Assembly: GCF_902806685.2 (NCBI RefSeq)
Contig: NC_048542.1
Coordinates: 5,564,533-5,628,532 of the forward strand
Origin: Maniola hyperantus
Taxonomy: Eukaryota > Arthropoda > Insecta > Lepidoptera > Nymphalidae
DNA length: 64,000 nt
Direction of reading: 5' to 3'
How positions within the stretch are numbered: the stretch's first letter is position 1; every line of letters starts with the position of its first letter. The position numbers and the translations under genes were made by a program. Below are positions 26,201 through 38,533 of the stretch, piece by piece. The notes below the pieces were generated by a model. The model saw nothing but the letters and a program-made list of their open reading frames with translations. It was not told the DNA's origin and made no database searches.

Positions 26201-29200
26201 TTCCAGATATGTAAAAATAAAAACCTATGCTTTTCCACGAGGCCTTTTTCATGGACTTGGCGTACTCCTCCTCTCTTTCCATTAGCTGCACCTCCTCTTC
26301 CAGGGTTTTGTCATCGACGGATGTGTTCCGTAACCACGCCAATGTAACTCTGGCTTCCTGAGAACAATAAAAAATTAAAAATATTAAAATATGTGCAGTA
26401 CAGTTGTCAGTTGAAATGAAACCTTCAGAAAATTAAACTCCGAGAATGAGACGGATGCAGATCGGAGTAGGATAATTAGTTTAGTAGGGTTTATCCATAC
26501 TAATATTATAAATGCGAAAGTGTGTGTCTGTCTGTCTGTCTGTCTGCTAGCTTTTCACGGCTCATCCGTTCAACCGATTTTGATGAAATTTGGTACAGAG
26601 ATAGCTTGCATCCCGGGGAATATAATCTCGGACATAGGCTTTACTTTTTATCCCAAAAATCAAAGAGTTCCCACGGAATTTTCAAAAACCTAAATCCACG
26701 CGGACGAAGTCGCGGGCATCAGCTAGTTTATTATAATTTGTTACCAAGTTTAAGAATAAATTTACATAAATTATTCTACATTAGATTACCTACATAATTA
26801 TCAGACTCCAAGTTTTCAATTTCAACAAAATATAACACGAGAGAAATAGTGTTAACAAAGTTTGATATCGAGGTAACGACGCTTGATATGAAGGCAATGA
26901 AAGCCGATATCGAAGTTACGAAAGTCGATGTCGAGGTAACGAAGATCGACTTCGAGGGAACAGGTCGATATCGAGGAAACGAAGGTCGATGTCGACTGTG
27001 ACGAAGGTAGATATCAAGATAACAAAGGTCAATATAGAGTTTACCAATGTCGACTTCGAGGTAACCTGCAGGCCCTACTCGTTATGATTAGGTACCTAGG
27101 TAGGTATTACATTTTTGCGTAACTGTCCAGATTGCCTTGATATTATACTCACTATGTTATGAATGCAAAAGTTAACACTTTTTTGTATACTTAGTGCATA
27201 ACTTGCAATTGTCGTGTTCTGGACTTTTCCGTAGATTTACGTGACTGGTACAAGATACAAAATATCCGGTAGTATTGAGTGTAGACTGGTGTTGTGACAT
27301 TTAAACTAAAGCTTAGTATAGATAATATAGCGAGCAAACGTGAACAATCCACTGGGAGTAAAGATCTACTAACGTATAATATTAATAATGCTACGCGCTC
27401 ATCGTGTTTGTAGTCTGTACGTGCAGAGCAGTGTCTGTATGCAGCATTATCGCGATTGTTTCCGGATGTTTCACAATTATTACAATCAATTTAAGGTATC
27501 GGCATGACTTTAAATTAACCTACAGATTGAATTTTGACGTAACCGCTCTACACTCGCGCGCGAATCACGGAGTGAAAGCCTCAATGTGAACAATTTTATA
27601 ATTAAAATTTAAAATAGATTAGTGTGGACTGTGGAAGGGGCTCCCGCCCGCCGCGCCGCGCTATTCACGGGATTTTGGACCGCGAGTGTAGAGCGGGTTT
27701 TACTTAAATTATTATTATTAACTAGTATTAATAGACTACCGGGTAAAACTGAAAACATCCGTCGGGTACCTATCATTCAATTACATTCTGCTATATAAAT
27801 TGTCCAACAAGCTAAGACTTATTGTTTAGATTGGTTGTTGGATACAGGAACTGATTCGAGCTCTTCCGTCATAGGACTTACTATAAAATATTATGTAAGT
27901 ACAATGTACATAGTAGTTACTCATGTCTATAGATCAAACAGAGATAAGGATGACACGACCAATTAGCAAAGATAATAATGTCTTCACATTGATTAATTTG
28001 AGAGCGCGCCTTGACACACTGAAGAGCTACTTCGAATTATGTAGGTATAGCCTGAGACAGGTCGAGATGGCAATCGGGGTATGAGGTGGGGGGATGTCTC
28101 ACTCACCCGCACCGGGTTAGCGCGGAGGCTGTGCGGGTGTGCGAAGCGTTCCCTCCCCGATTGCCATTTCAACCTGTCGCGTACAGTATAGTACCTACCT
28201 ATATTTAACATTACTCTAGCACAGACTACTAGTGGTAGTGGTAGCTTATACTTTATAGAGTTCGAACCATCCGAGGGGTCGAACGAAGAGAATCTGAAGA
28301 GAGAGTTCCGTCTAACCGCAATAACTTTCATTTCATCAAATTCATCACGAGTGCTGAAACTAAATGCGGGGGCCTATTGAGATTTCGTTAGATTTTGTTA
28401 TTCGGAAAGCCAGATAGGTATTTGATTCCGCGCACGCACTACTTTTCCAATTAAATATCATATTACTTTAACGGTGAAAAAAAACAGTGTGAGGTAACCT
28501 TATTTGCCTGAGAGTTTAGCTCAACTGGCTTACGTAAATAAAATTTTATTTCTTTAGCCAGTAAGTAATAGGGAAATTAGGAATAAGGAAATACCTACCC
28601 AAAATACCTACCTCAAGTAAAATACCTGTTTGTTTCAAGGAAAATACCAATCTAGATACCTACCTTTCTAATTTATAGAAAACGTGTGGATTCTGTTTCA
28701 CCATTAATCTTAATTTATTTAAATATAGTAATTTAATAATATTATTGTATCTAAACAATTTAATACTCAATGCGATAAGCAAGAATTATTTTTGTTGAAC
28801 TAAAATATTTATTGAAATACTTATGCGTTTTATTCGAGTCTACATACCTTAAAGTACCTTTAATTAGGATAATATGAAAAAAGACCTCATGTGACGGGAA
28901 GCGAGTGGATAAGGAAGCTCCAACGTCCACCTAGGACATTCAGGCCTGTCCCAAAAACTAGAAGGACTATCAGCTGGTAGCCCGCTTTTGAAAGGCCTAC
29001 CTAGTACCTATGTACCTACTACCTATACCAGCTGCTGTGAACATGCTGTCTCATGGACTGGATTGGATTTGGATATACTAAAATAAATAAGTAATAACAA
29101 AGGAACCTCACCCGTAACTTTCCTTGTTTGACTAGAAATACTGGCGTCTCGGGCATAGCCAGGAACGCCAGCATATGAAGGACGGGTATGGCAGTGCAGA

Positions 29201-32200
29201 GCCACATCACGGCAGAGAAGGAGAAAAAGTCTCCCGCTATGTAGACTAAGAGGTAGCCGAGGTTCTGCGAGAGGATGAAGAGGGAACCTAGTGCTCCACG
29301 TATATTGTCTGATGCCACCTGAAAAAAAAATCTAATAAATAATAAAACTGTCACATAAAAAATAAATAATTGTTCCTTATTAGATTTTTCCTACATCTCT
29401 GTGCTTCTACCTATAGTAGGCGACAGGTCGAGATGGCAATCGGTGTATTTCGACGACCTCCCTGGCGCAGTCGTGAGCGCTGTGGTCTTATTAGTGGGAG
29501 GTCCCGGATTCGATTCCTGGCAGGGGTTTGGAATTTTATAATTACTAAATTTCTGGTCTGGTGGGAGGCTTCGGCCGTGGCTAGTTACCACCCTACCGGC
29601 AAAGCCGTGCCGCCAAGCGATTTAGCGTTCCGGTACGATGCCGTGTAGAAACCAAAGGGGTACGGGTTTAATAAAAACTGCCATACCCCTTCCAGGTTAG
29701 CCCGCTATCATCTTAGACTGCATCATCACTTACCATCAGGTGAGATTGCAGTCAAGGGCTAACTTGTATCTGAATTTAAAAAAAAAAAAAGGCGGAGGGA
29801 CGCACACCCTCACGTTAGCGCCACCGGGTTAGCGCGGGGACGGTTGTCCCCTCCCCGATTGCCATCTGACCTGTTGCGTAATTGCTATCGGTATGTATCA
29901 ATTTCCTTCAAAAATCCAATTTCAAAAATCCTTTCTTAGCCATTGACTTAGGTATACCTATATTACTTCGTATGGACAGGGTTATTGAACAAACAAAATG
30001 GCACCAACTGAGTGGTGCTTTAGCACCAATGCAAACTCAGTGACGTCTGGATTTCAAATGAGTCGTTCATTAGATACCTATCGAAGAGGTGGTGGTTTAT
30101 TTGGTTCCTAAATCGTGAAAAATTTTGTTAGCTTGCGGCTTGACCATATCTTGTTATTTATATCGATGTTCTTAGCGGATGCCTACGTCATAATAGCTAT
30201 CTGCATACCAAAAAGCCCGATCCGTTCAGTAGTTTGGCTTTGCGTTGACAGATCAGTCAGTCAGTCAGTCAGTCATCTTTTCCTTTTACATATTTAGATT
30301 TTATCCCTTACCTAATATAATATATCATTTTATTGCAAGATACACCTTGCGTTTGACGACAATTCTGATTAGGTAGGTATGCTTAATAAAAAGCAGGGAT
30401 GAGGTTAGAGGTAGGAGCACGCTTGCCTAAAAGATACCTATTCACTCTTGCCTTGAAGGTAGGTAGGTATCGTAGCAGGAAATACGGACGCGGGAAGGAC
30501 ATTTCCCACACTAGTGGATTTTAAATACATACCTCTTTTAAATACAGGGGTGCAACAACGTAGCAGCCTGCACAGGCAAGACCGGCGACTGCTCGCGATG
30601 TTATCAACGCCCATGGACGCAATGAAAATAGGGTGATGGACCAGCTGATCTGTTGAAAAATTCCCGGATTTAGTACATTGTAAAGAAAAGAATAGAAGAC
30701 TCAACGTTAAAAATTAAAATGCACTGTTGCAACAAGAATAACATAGCCGATCATAACAACTGCTATTGTAAAGCTTCTAGGAATGTTGTTGCTTCTCCAT
30801 GGCTTTTTATTCTAGGAATTGAGAACCACATCCTTTTTGGAAATCGGTTAGAAAAGAAATAAAATTAAAAACAATAAATAACAAAAATATAAGTAAAATT
30901 GGCGACCTTTATTACTTTGAAGCGATATGTGCCACGCAACCACGTTGCAGTGGATATAAATGAAGGCTGATACTATAGAAGGAAGGAATTTTTTTCTTCT
31001 CAGTAAGTAGGTATTAGTGAATTAGGAGAACGTACCACAAGCGCTAAGGAGGTCAATAAGGTGGTAATTTTCCTTCCCCAGCGGTCAGCGAGGTTGCCGA
31101 CGAACAGCCCGCAGAAAATCGGGGGGAAGAAGGTGATTGAAGCCATCCAGGAGATGGTTTCGTCGGTGATTGGTTCTGGCGCGGGCCCATCTACTGCTTG
31201 CAGGATTGGCGTCATCGGCGACTGCCAGCCCATCAGCATGCCGAAGTTCAGAACGGGAATGGTCACTAAAAGTGAAATTAAAGAGTGAAATTAAAGTGTT
31301 ATTTTCTAGCTTGGACGAAAAATGAGTACCTAGGGAATGAAAATACATATCTTCGCCACTTGGCAGTAAGTGTACCGTGGCCTAGCAGTCAAAGGCGCTC
31401 CGGGCCGGGCGCAAGGAGACGCAAGAAGACGCAGCTCAGGTTCGAATCCTGTCGGTTCCGTTATTTTTATATTTACAAAATTATTTATATTTTTAATTTT
31501 CTAGCAACGGGTTAGCTACCAAACTTGTACTTCCGGCGACTCTCGTGTAAAATTTCTGAAAAATCTTTTCTCAGTGGAAGGGGATTGCAGTGATTGCTGT
31601 ACCTATTCATGAAACCTAAGGTTGCTAATCTTCCCTGTATACCTAAGTATATGAAAATTTCCATCCTTATACCTGTATGAAAAATGGGAATAATGAATTG
31701 AACTCTGCGACTGGATCTTGTTATACCGACGTAGTCTCTAGAATTATAGGAGTTGTATCTAAGTGCTTTAATGTCTTTGCTAATGTCCTCATGTGACCTT
31801 CACTTTTATGGGAACCAGTTGCCAAACTAGTCTCTAACTGTAATTTTGACACCCAGCCAGACCCATTAAAATAATAATATTTCAGTAGTACCGATTCTGT
31901 CGTCTTTTCTAAACTAAATTTAGAATTGGTATTTGCATCTTTTTCTTTTTAATATTGCTAAAAAAGGACATAACATTAATTTTACATATAAAGACTAAAG
32001 AGTGCATGCTACAAAAAGCAATAGGCTCGCGACTGGCAGCTAAAGTGACGAGTTTTGACAGTTCTAAATTAAAGTAAGGTTTGTCTATCTCTGACCTTTG
32101 CTTATTATACATTGCTAAGAAAAAGATGCAAATAAATGAGTTTTAGTTGCGCTCAGATTCAGTACCATTATGTACGAGTATGTTGTGCAAATTTTTTTAC

Positions 32201-35200
32201 ACTTGCAAAAAACTTTTGCACTCGTAGGTACCTGAACTAATGGGCAGATTACACCTACCGAGTACAGTGGCGAGTCAGTACTCAGTGTCCTCGGCCGAGT
32301 ACTCGGTTGGTATAAACACTTTAACGAGTGCAATTTCTCAGCCACAGCACTGTCTCGGCCACGGGTCTCGGCCGAGTGACTTTTTACTGTCTCGCTTCAC
32401 TACTCGGTAGGTACGTGTAATCTGCCCATTAGTACCTACCTTAGTTAAGTTACTATTCTGTACCCGTAGTACAAGATTTTACGTCTCACCAAACGAAACC
32501 AAATTCGAGAGTCGAAATACTTCCGCGTTATAGTAAAATGGACCTAAACAGCCTTGAATTGAAGTCAAATATTCAATGCCACTGATTTTAATTTCGCAAT
32601 GTTTCCGCTTGGAGCGCTGGCTGTAGAAGTGTAGACAAACTTGAGCTTTAAAACAAGGCATTTAAGATCCAGTTTACTGTAACGTGGAAGTATTTCGACT
32701 CTCGAATTTGGTTTGGTTTGGTGAGACGTAAAATCTTGTACTACGGGTACAGATGAGCAGGAAAGGAATCTAATGATGGTGTCTTAATAAGTAGTGTACC
32801 TATTCCAAAAAAATATGTTTAAAATGTATTAGGTACGGCAAGTTACTGGTAATATTTATTAAGAATAATTATTATTAAGGTCAGTTATAATAGGAGTATG
32901 GATAGTAATTATTATTGTTACAACTATGCAATAACTAAGTAGGTATATTATATTTTAATTGCTGCCATAATATTACGCCATTGGTCGTTGCATTAAAAAA
33001 ACAAGCGCAAGCTTTACATAATGTGCGTGACGTGTGTATGTAAGTAGTACTTAGTACTAGCCTATTAGTACTAGGTGCCTACCTAGCACAGATGTGCTTG
33101 CCAAAAGCCGTGTAGATTTTCTTGAATTTGAAATGTTAGAGATAATAATATATTTACTCATATATTCAAAGGCGAAATCAGATTCAGATACGAAATAATA
33201 TCTTGTGAAGCACGCTTGATTTTTATCATAAAGTCTTGCAAACCCAAGGCAATATAATTATATTCGCTAGCGAAAAAAGCTCGAAAATTTCTTTAATTTT
33301 ACAAAAACGATTCTTATATGTATCTGGAACATAATTATAATAGTATAGTTTATGAAACGGTTGCATAATAATAGGTAGTGGTATGCGAGATTTTAATAGT
33401 ATCACACGAGAAACAATAATTACAAAACATTAAAAAAAATATTTAATGTTGTTTTTTTTACTTTTAATTTAGATAAAAAAAATATTTTATATTTTATAAT
33501 TCCTCGATAATAAACCTTTCATAATTTTAATCAAAAGTAATTTAAATATTATTTGGAAAACCATTTAAAAGATATTTTCCCTACTGCGAGGAGTATACCT
33601 ACCTAGGTAGGTACTATAAAGAGCTACGAGCTTTTTGCCGGGGATTGAATCTGACAATGAGTAAAGATTTCTAAGAAAAGCTGGAGAACTCGTTTCGAAA
33701 TGCTCTCGCGCTTAACGTTACTCATGAACCAGTTTTGCATGTTAACGGAGGTCAACTTCCTCGCGAAAGCGATTTAGCGTTCCGGTACGAAGCCGTGTAG
33801 AAACCAAAGGGGCATGGGTTTAATAAAAACAGGTATGGCTGTTTTTATTAAACCCTTACACTTCTTTCTTATAAGTATTTTGTTCTTATTCATCATTTCT
33901 TCCTCTATTTATCAGTCTGCTAGATGAATTATTTTCTCAATATGTACCTACCTACTTTTATTTCTAAAAATTCTTACACCCACCAGATTGCGCGTCATGA
34001 ACGCTGGATGCAGGAGCATCCACGATGCCAATCTATAGCTATAGTAGTACGCGACAGGTCGAATTGGCAATCGGGGAGGGAACGCCCCGTACACCCGCAC
34101 AGCCCCCGCGCTAACCCGTTGCGGGCGAGCGCGGGTGACGTGCGGGTGTGCGGGGCGTCCCTCTGCCTCATACCCCGATTGTCATCTCAACCTGTTGCGG
34201 ACTATATTTCCAGGTGCTAGTCAGCTAGATAGGTTCTAGCCTCTAGAGTCTAGACTATTTTTAATTTTTTTTCTTACACATTACAATCCTACAAACACCT
34301 AAAATACAAATGCTTACCTAAATACAAACAAGTATACCTACTTACTTTGTTAGGCAGAACCAAGATTTATGAATCTTGGTTCTGCCTAACAAAGTAAAAC
34401 CTAAAAATATGTAGGTAGGTACCTACCTACCGTAAGTAGATACCTACTTTTAGAGTTCCGCACCTCAAAAGTAGAAAAAGGACCCTTATATTATTATGAT
34501 CACTTCGTTGTCTGTCTGTTTGTCTGTCCGACTGTTTGTCTATCCGTCTGTCGTGACTGTCAAGAAAACCTATAGGGTACTTCCCGTTCACCTAGAATCA
34601 TGAAATTTGGTAGGTAGGTAGATCTTATAGCACAAGTAAAGAAAATAATCCGAAACCGTGAATTTGCGGTTACATCACAAGAAAAAAAAATGTGTTCATG
34701 AACAAATAATTAATATTTTCAAAGTAAGATATCTATAGGTAGGTACCATGTGGGTATCATATGAAAGGGCTTTACTAGTACATTCTAAAACAGATTTTTA
34801 TTTATTTTCATGCATAATAGGTTTTGATTTATAGTGTAAAATGTTGAAAAAATACTTCTGTAGTACGGAACCCTCGGTGCGCGAATCTGACTCGCACTTG
34901 GCCGGTTTTCTTTTTCATTTGTTTGATACATACGTTATAAAATCGACAAGGAAGCTTTCGGTATGGCTGCGTCCCAATGAAAAAAGGAAATTCCAAGAAA
35001 TTTGCAACTGATGACGGTGATAGTCGTCATGCGAGTAGATAATATCAGCAATCTGAATCAGTAACTTGTTATGAAAGTTGCTTATGCTATAAGAGTATAA
35101 GTACAGTATACTTACTATATAGGTACATATTAAACTCTATTTACAGGGAACTGGTACCTATTATCTTAAAATAGAAATTTCTTGCTTACTCAGTAGGTAG

Positions 35201-38200
35201 AACTAACAAGGACAAACAACTTCTAATAATGTTCAATGTAAAATAAACCTAATGGTTTATTTTACATTGAACACAGTACACAGTATTTTAATAATAAATA
35301 ATAAAACCGGCCAAGTGCGAGTCAGGCTCGCGCAATGAGGGTTCCGTACTACAGTCGTATTTTTTCGACATTTTGCACGATAATTCAAAAACTATGATGC
35401 ATAAAAATAAATAAAAATCTGTTTTAGAATGTACAGGTGAAGACCTTTCATATGATACCCCACTTGATATAGTCATTCACTTCGAAAGTTGAAAATACTA
35501 ATTATTAGTTCATGACCACAATTTAATTTTTTTTGTGTGATCTAACCCTAAATTCACGGTTTTTAGATTTTTCCCCAAATGTCAGTTATAAGATCTACCT
35601 ACCTGCCAAATTTCATGATTCTAGGTCAACGGGAAGTACCCTGTATGTTTCTTGATAGACAGACAGACAACAAAGTGATCCTATAAGGGTTCCGTTTTTC
35701 CTTTTGAGGTACGGAACCCTAATAAGTATATGCATGTTCATAAAGTCCACAACACTAGCCCAGGCCAGTTTTGTCAGCGCCAGCGGCGCGAGTTCGGGGG
35801 CCTCCCATGTCCAAGTTTTTAGGTTTCCGTACCTCAAAGGGAAAAAGCAATCCTTATAGGATCACTTCGCTATCTGTCTGTCCGTCTGTTGTGTCTGTCA
35901 AGAAAACCTATAGGGTACTTCCTGTTGACCTAAAAACATGAAATTTGGCACGTAGGTAGGACTTAGCACCCTCGGGCCTCGCGATGCTCGAGTCTGACTT
36001 GCACTTGACCGGTTTTTTACATATTTCTTGCATCCCCATATTAAGAATATTAAACTGCATACAATATAGGTAACATATTCCTTTACTTAACTCTATTATA
36101 AGTAAGATTCATCAACAAATAAATAGCCTGACCTACTTACATGCCATTGTTCCTGCAACCTGTTTTGTGTGAGTCGGTTGCTAGAACTCCTGTTTATATT
36201 TTGTTAAACAATTTTTTACATTAGAGCAATAAATTGTTGATTCTGTGTGGGGTCCGCTTTTCTGTGACCATGCTGGTGGATCATCGTGGACTTTTTTGGT
36301 CGGCAATAACTGTACAGCCCAGCGTCATTATATTGATGACAAAGTCTAGAGCCAATAGAGCATAGTATATTTTACCTATATTTTTATTTTTTTACTGCGT
36401 GAAACCAAGTTGCAATACTTATGCATATTATTATTGTCCAGAGGAATTTATTAGTAGCTCACTCTAAACAATTAACATAGTTTGGTTCTCATTTAACAAT
36501 CAAACTCAATGAGTTTTTGTGAAACGTTAAAATCTTGGAGCCCTGGTGACTAAACTACACCATTTTACAGAAATCTAGAAAACCACAGACATAATATATT
36601 ATGTACTAGAGGAAGCCCGCGTCCGCGTGGATTTAAGTTTCTTAAAAAACTCGTGGGAACTCTTTAATTTTCCGAGATAAAAAGTAGCCTATGTCCTTCC
36701 CCAAGATGTAAGCTAAATCTGTACCAAATTTCATCCATATCGGTTAAACTGTTGGGCTGTGAAAAGCTAGCAGACAGACAGACAGACACACTTTCGCATT
36801 TATAATATTAGTATGGATTAGTAAAGAACGCGTCTATAAAATTTCATTGAGTTTGGTTGGTTACTATTCAATTGAGAACTTAATCAAATAGGTAGGTAGG
36901 AACGTTTTTATAATGAGCGCTAGGGCTAGAAAAAAGAGATCATTTCAAAGGTATCTAGCCTATACTTTAGTTGTAGTAGACGTTTATCAATTGAAGACAA
37001 CTTTAACTAGGCTACCTATTACGTAGTTTCAAAATCCTTAGAATAATAAATATTAAAATATTTGAATCCCACAATTTTACAAGGTGACAATGTGGTAAAC
37101 CCAGTCACGGACACCCCGTCGATATACGGATTTAATTTTAATAGTTCCAAGATTTGCTGGCTATAAATTATGTACGGCGATAACTAACCGATCGAGTGAA
37201 CATGGTAGCGAAGTATTATTATAATACATTCTGTGGTAGCGATAAGAAAATATATTAATTTAAGTAAGTATAAATTCTGATTTAATACTTCGCGAGGTGG
37301 GGCTTCATCTCTGGACATGATACTGAGTGCATCTGCGGTCATCCGAGACAGACCATTGCGCACATGACTGGGTGCCCTGCGTGCCCGACATCCTGCACGA
37401 ACGAGGAAGCTACACAAGGCTACCGACCGAGCTATCGCGGTTGCGGCTTTTTGGGCTGCCTGTATTTGAGGTGACCGTCGACTCGAGAAGAAGAAGAAGA
37501 TTTAATAGGTACTTAGTTAAACTAGCTGCGTTCTGCGTCGTACAGTTCTCGTGGGCAATGGAGGTTTAAAGAAACCTACGTATATTATTTAGATAGGTAC
37601 TTACCTACTACTTACATAAACTTACATGAAAGTTACACGTCATGTTACAGTCATATTCAACCATCAACCGTGTTTTATATAAACAGTGTAATTGTTTTTC
37701 AGTATGACTAATTATTATTACTTACATAATATTAAGGCGTTTTATGAATCTCATGCCTACCTAGTCTACCTACCTAAATAACGTTTTACTAGTAGGTATT
37801 TTTGCCGGATATGAATATAGAAATCTACATAAAGTTCACACAGGAAATAATTTTTAATCATTTTCCTTGACCTACTAAAAATAAATTAATAAGAGAACAC
37901 TCATGTATAGCAAGATCGAGACTGGTTTTCTAGTGCCATTTACTAATGACACTAGAATGGCACTAGATGCTCAAAGTAGTTTTATTAGGTACTGTTGAAA
38001 TTGCGATTCAATATTTAGTAACGGAAAAATATCAAATTTAAACATTGACTGAAGACCAACGGTGGTGGACGAATGGAGACCCACTCAGTACCTACTTTTG
38101 GCTCATGGTCATGACTCATGAGTCGTGCTCGTATCTTGAGAAAAATCCAATATGTAGATGAAGACGTTAAAAATAATTTTGTTTCAGGGTATTTTTACAC

Positions 38201-38533
38201 GACTGCGCCAAAGCCCAAAAAGAGGGTTATTTTTTATAGATTAGGCAGGTATAGTCCGCGACAGGTCAAGCTAGCAATCCGGGAGGGAACGCCCCGCAGA
38301 CCCGCACAGCCTCCGCGCTAACCCGGTGCGGGCGAGCGTAGGTGACGTGCGGGGGTGCGGGGCGTCCCCCCGCCTCATACCCCGATTGCCATCTCGACCT
38401 GTCGCGTACTATATCAATAGGTACTATTGAGGTAATTTTAACACGTCTTACCCATAAATGCCATGAACAATTGGTTGGCGATACCGCCTTGATGAAACCT
38501 TGCGAGCCATTTTAAAGGAAGTAGACCGAGCAT
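23281..38533 (-). CDS. Tret1-like facilitated sugar (trehalose) transporter
   Basis: Major facilitator superfamily, sugar-porter family, plasma membrane. Exons (complement): 23281-23553, 24090-24284, 25114-25343, 26225-26357, 29112-29318, 30533-30649, 31036-31265, 38452-38533; 1467 nt, 488 residues, the usual length. Seen: GMLMGWQSP at helix 1, LADRWGRK loop, SRAVAGLACAGCYVVAPLYL, PETPVFLVKQGK after helix 6, EKTGRK, WLPGWLPVVAMCLCIFADAAG and VPETKDRTLEEIY at the C-terminus. The chosen ATG is at 38533-38531 and the exon joins in phase 1 to the next. The same frame stays open and protein-like upstream to an acceptor-like CCAG ending near 38602, so the true N-terminus may be longer. Intron 1 spans about 7.2 kb and is made of repeats. 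A partial copy of exon 25114-25343 lies just downstream at 24990-25103. Substrate preference cannot be told from sequence. Confidence 0.9.
24990..25103 (-). pseudogene. Partial tandem copy of a Tret1-like exon
   Basis: Repeats 25181-25287 of the adjacent exon at an offset of about 184-191 bp with a 7-nt insertion and several changes. It lies after the exon's donor in transcription order, has no acceptor, and reads into a stop, so it is an intronic fossil. Confidence 0.85.
26494..26728 (+). repeat. Helitron-like short dispersed repeat
   Basis: Begins near TAATATTATAAATGCGAAAG with a GTCT microsatellite and ends CGCGGACGAAGTCGCGGGCATCAGCTAGT-like: a small hairpin followed by CTAGT, resembling a Helitron 3' end (inference). 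Other copies: 8925-9090, 11691-11900, 21066-21245, 36606-36816, 40010-40090, 46722-46948, 48417-48480, 48676-48872 and 63727-63940. Confidence 0.65.
26843..27065 (+). repeat. 21-bp minisatellite, about 10.6 units, with heptapeptide pattern
   Basis: Unit consensus GATATCGAGGTAACGAAGGTC, repeated from 26843 to 27065 with 60-90 percent identity between units. On the plus strand the first six units stay in one frame and read as variants of DIEVTKV; after about 26959 small indels shift the frame. It lies in an intron of the minus-strand Tret1-like gene, so the coding reading is antisense to it. Confidence 0.8.
28046..28198. repeat. GC-rich foldback MITE copy
   Basis: Full copy of the GCGACAGGTC family with both inverted ends, in the Tret1-like intron. 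Confidence 0.75.
29447..29789 (+). repeat. Full-length tRNA-derived SINE (family 1) inside a MITE
   Basis: tRNA-like head (TGGCGCAGTCGTGAGCGC; box B GGATTCGATTCC), body with GGAGGCTTCGGCCGTGGCTA and a 3' A-run. It splits a GC-rich MITE whose ends are at 29414-29446 and 29790-29882. Fragments of the family: 16915-17035, 22575-22680, 33769-33855, 44362-44490 and 62212-62400. Confidence 0.8.
31372..31460 (+). pseudogene. tRNA-Leu-like sequence
   Basis: Contains TGGCCTAGCAGTC (box A-like), a long variable-arm-like segment and CAGGTTCGAATCCTG (a perfect T arm). The putative acceptor stem pairs at only about five of seven positions and the anticodon arm is not clear, so it is best read as a tRNA pseudogene or SINE head. 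Confidence 0.35.
32239..32433. repeat. MITE with AATGGGCAGATTACAC ends
   Basis: Terminal inverted repeats around AATGGGCAGATTACACCTACCGAGTA-type sequence (right arm has a small insertion), interior rich in CTCGGCCGAG. Lies in intron 1 of the Tret1-like gene. Confidence 0.75.
32458..32752. repeat. MITE with about 75-bp terminal inverted repeats
   Basis: The left arm from CTGTACCCGTAGTACAAG matches the complement of the right end over about 75 bp with only a few mismatches; the interior is about 145 bp and non-coding. Long, little-diverged arms suggest a fairly recent copy. Confidence 0.85.
33769..33855 (+). repeat. SINE family 1 fragment ending in a snap-back palindrome
   Basis: Follows the SINE body from GCGATTTAGCGTTCCGG to GGGTTTAATAAAAAC, then reverses: 33816-33832 and 33839-33855 are perfect 17-bp inverted arms around a 6-nt loop. 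The normal SINE continues differently at this point. Confidence 0.8.
34342..34397. repeat. Perfect 26-bp palindrome, 4-nt loop
   Basis: Arms 34342-34367 and 34372-34397 are exact inverted repeats around TATG. Similar short snap-back palindromes: 6854-6899, 22872-22904, 35231-35272, 37931-37965, 44680-44719 and 44747-44789. Confidence 0.9.
35231..35272. repeat. Perfect 19-bp palindrome, 4-nt loop
   Basis: Arms 35231-35249 and 35254-35272 are exact inverted repeats around TAAT, just upstream of a reverse copy of the GGGTTCCGTAC repeat. Confidence 0.9.
37292..37503 (+). mobile_element. Non-LTR retrotransposon C-terminal fragment, frameshifted
   Basis: One frame reads ARWGF..CICGHPRQTIAHMTGCPAC, a cysteine/histidine motif found after the reverse transcriptase of Jockey/R1-like non-LTR elements; the following HKATDRAIAVAAFW lies in another frame, so a frameshift separates them. 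A stop and an AGA-rich tail (about 37487-37500) end the copy. 5' truncated and dead. Confidence 0.7.

Noticed and set aside
26843..27065. CRISPR-like array
   Set aside because: Units are directly adjacent with no spacers and the genome is eukaryotic.
27993..28331. 112-codon minus-strand frame, and similar ones at 33924-34220, 38118-38321 and 59633-59849
   Set aside because: All overlap copies of the GC-rich foldback MITE, which produces stop-poor frames by composition.
34342..34397. MicroRNA precursor
   Set aside because: Perfect arms with a 4-nt loop and no bulges are not typical of animal pre-miRNA; inverted duplication explains it better, though small-RNA data could reopen this.
38452..38510. 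Alternative first exon of the Tret1-like gene starting at the ATG at 38510-38508
   Set aside because: That frame ends in phase 2 at the donor and cannot join the next exon, which needs phase 1; the other frame joins correctly and gives a transporter-like sequence.
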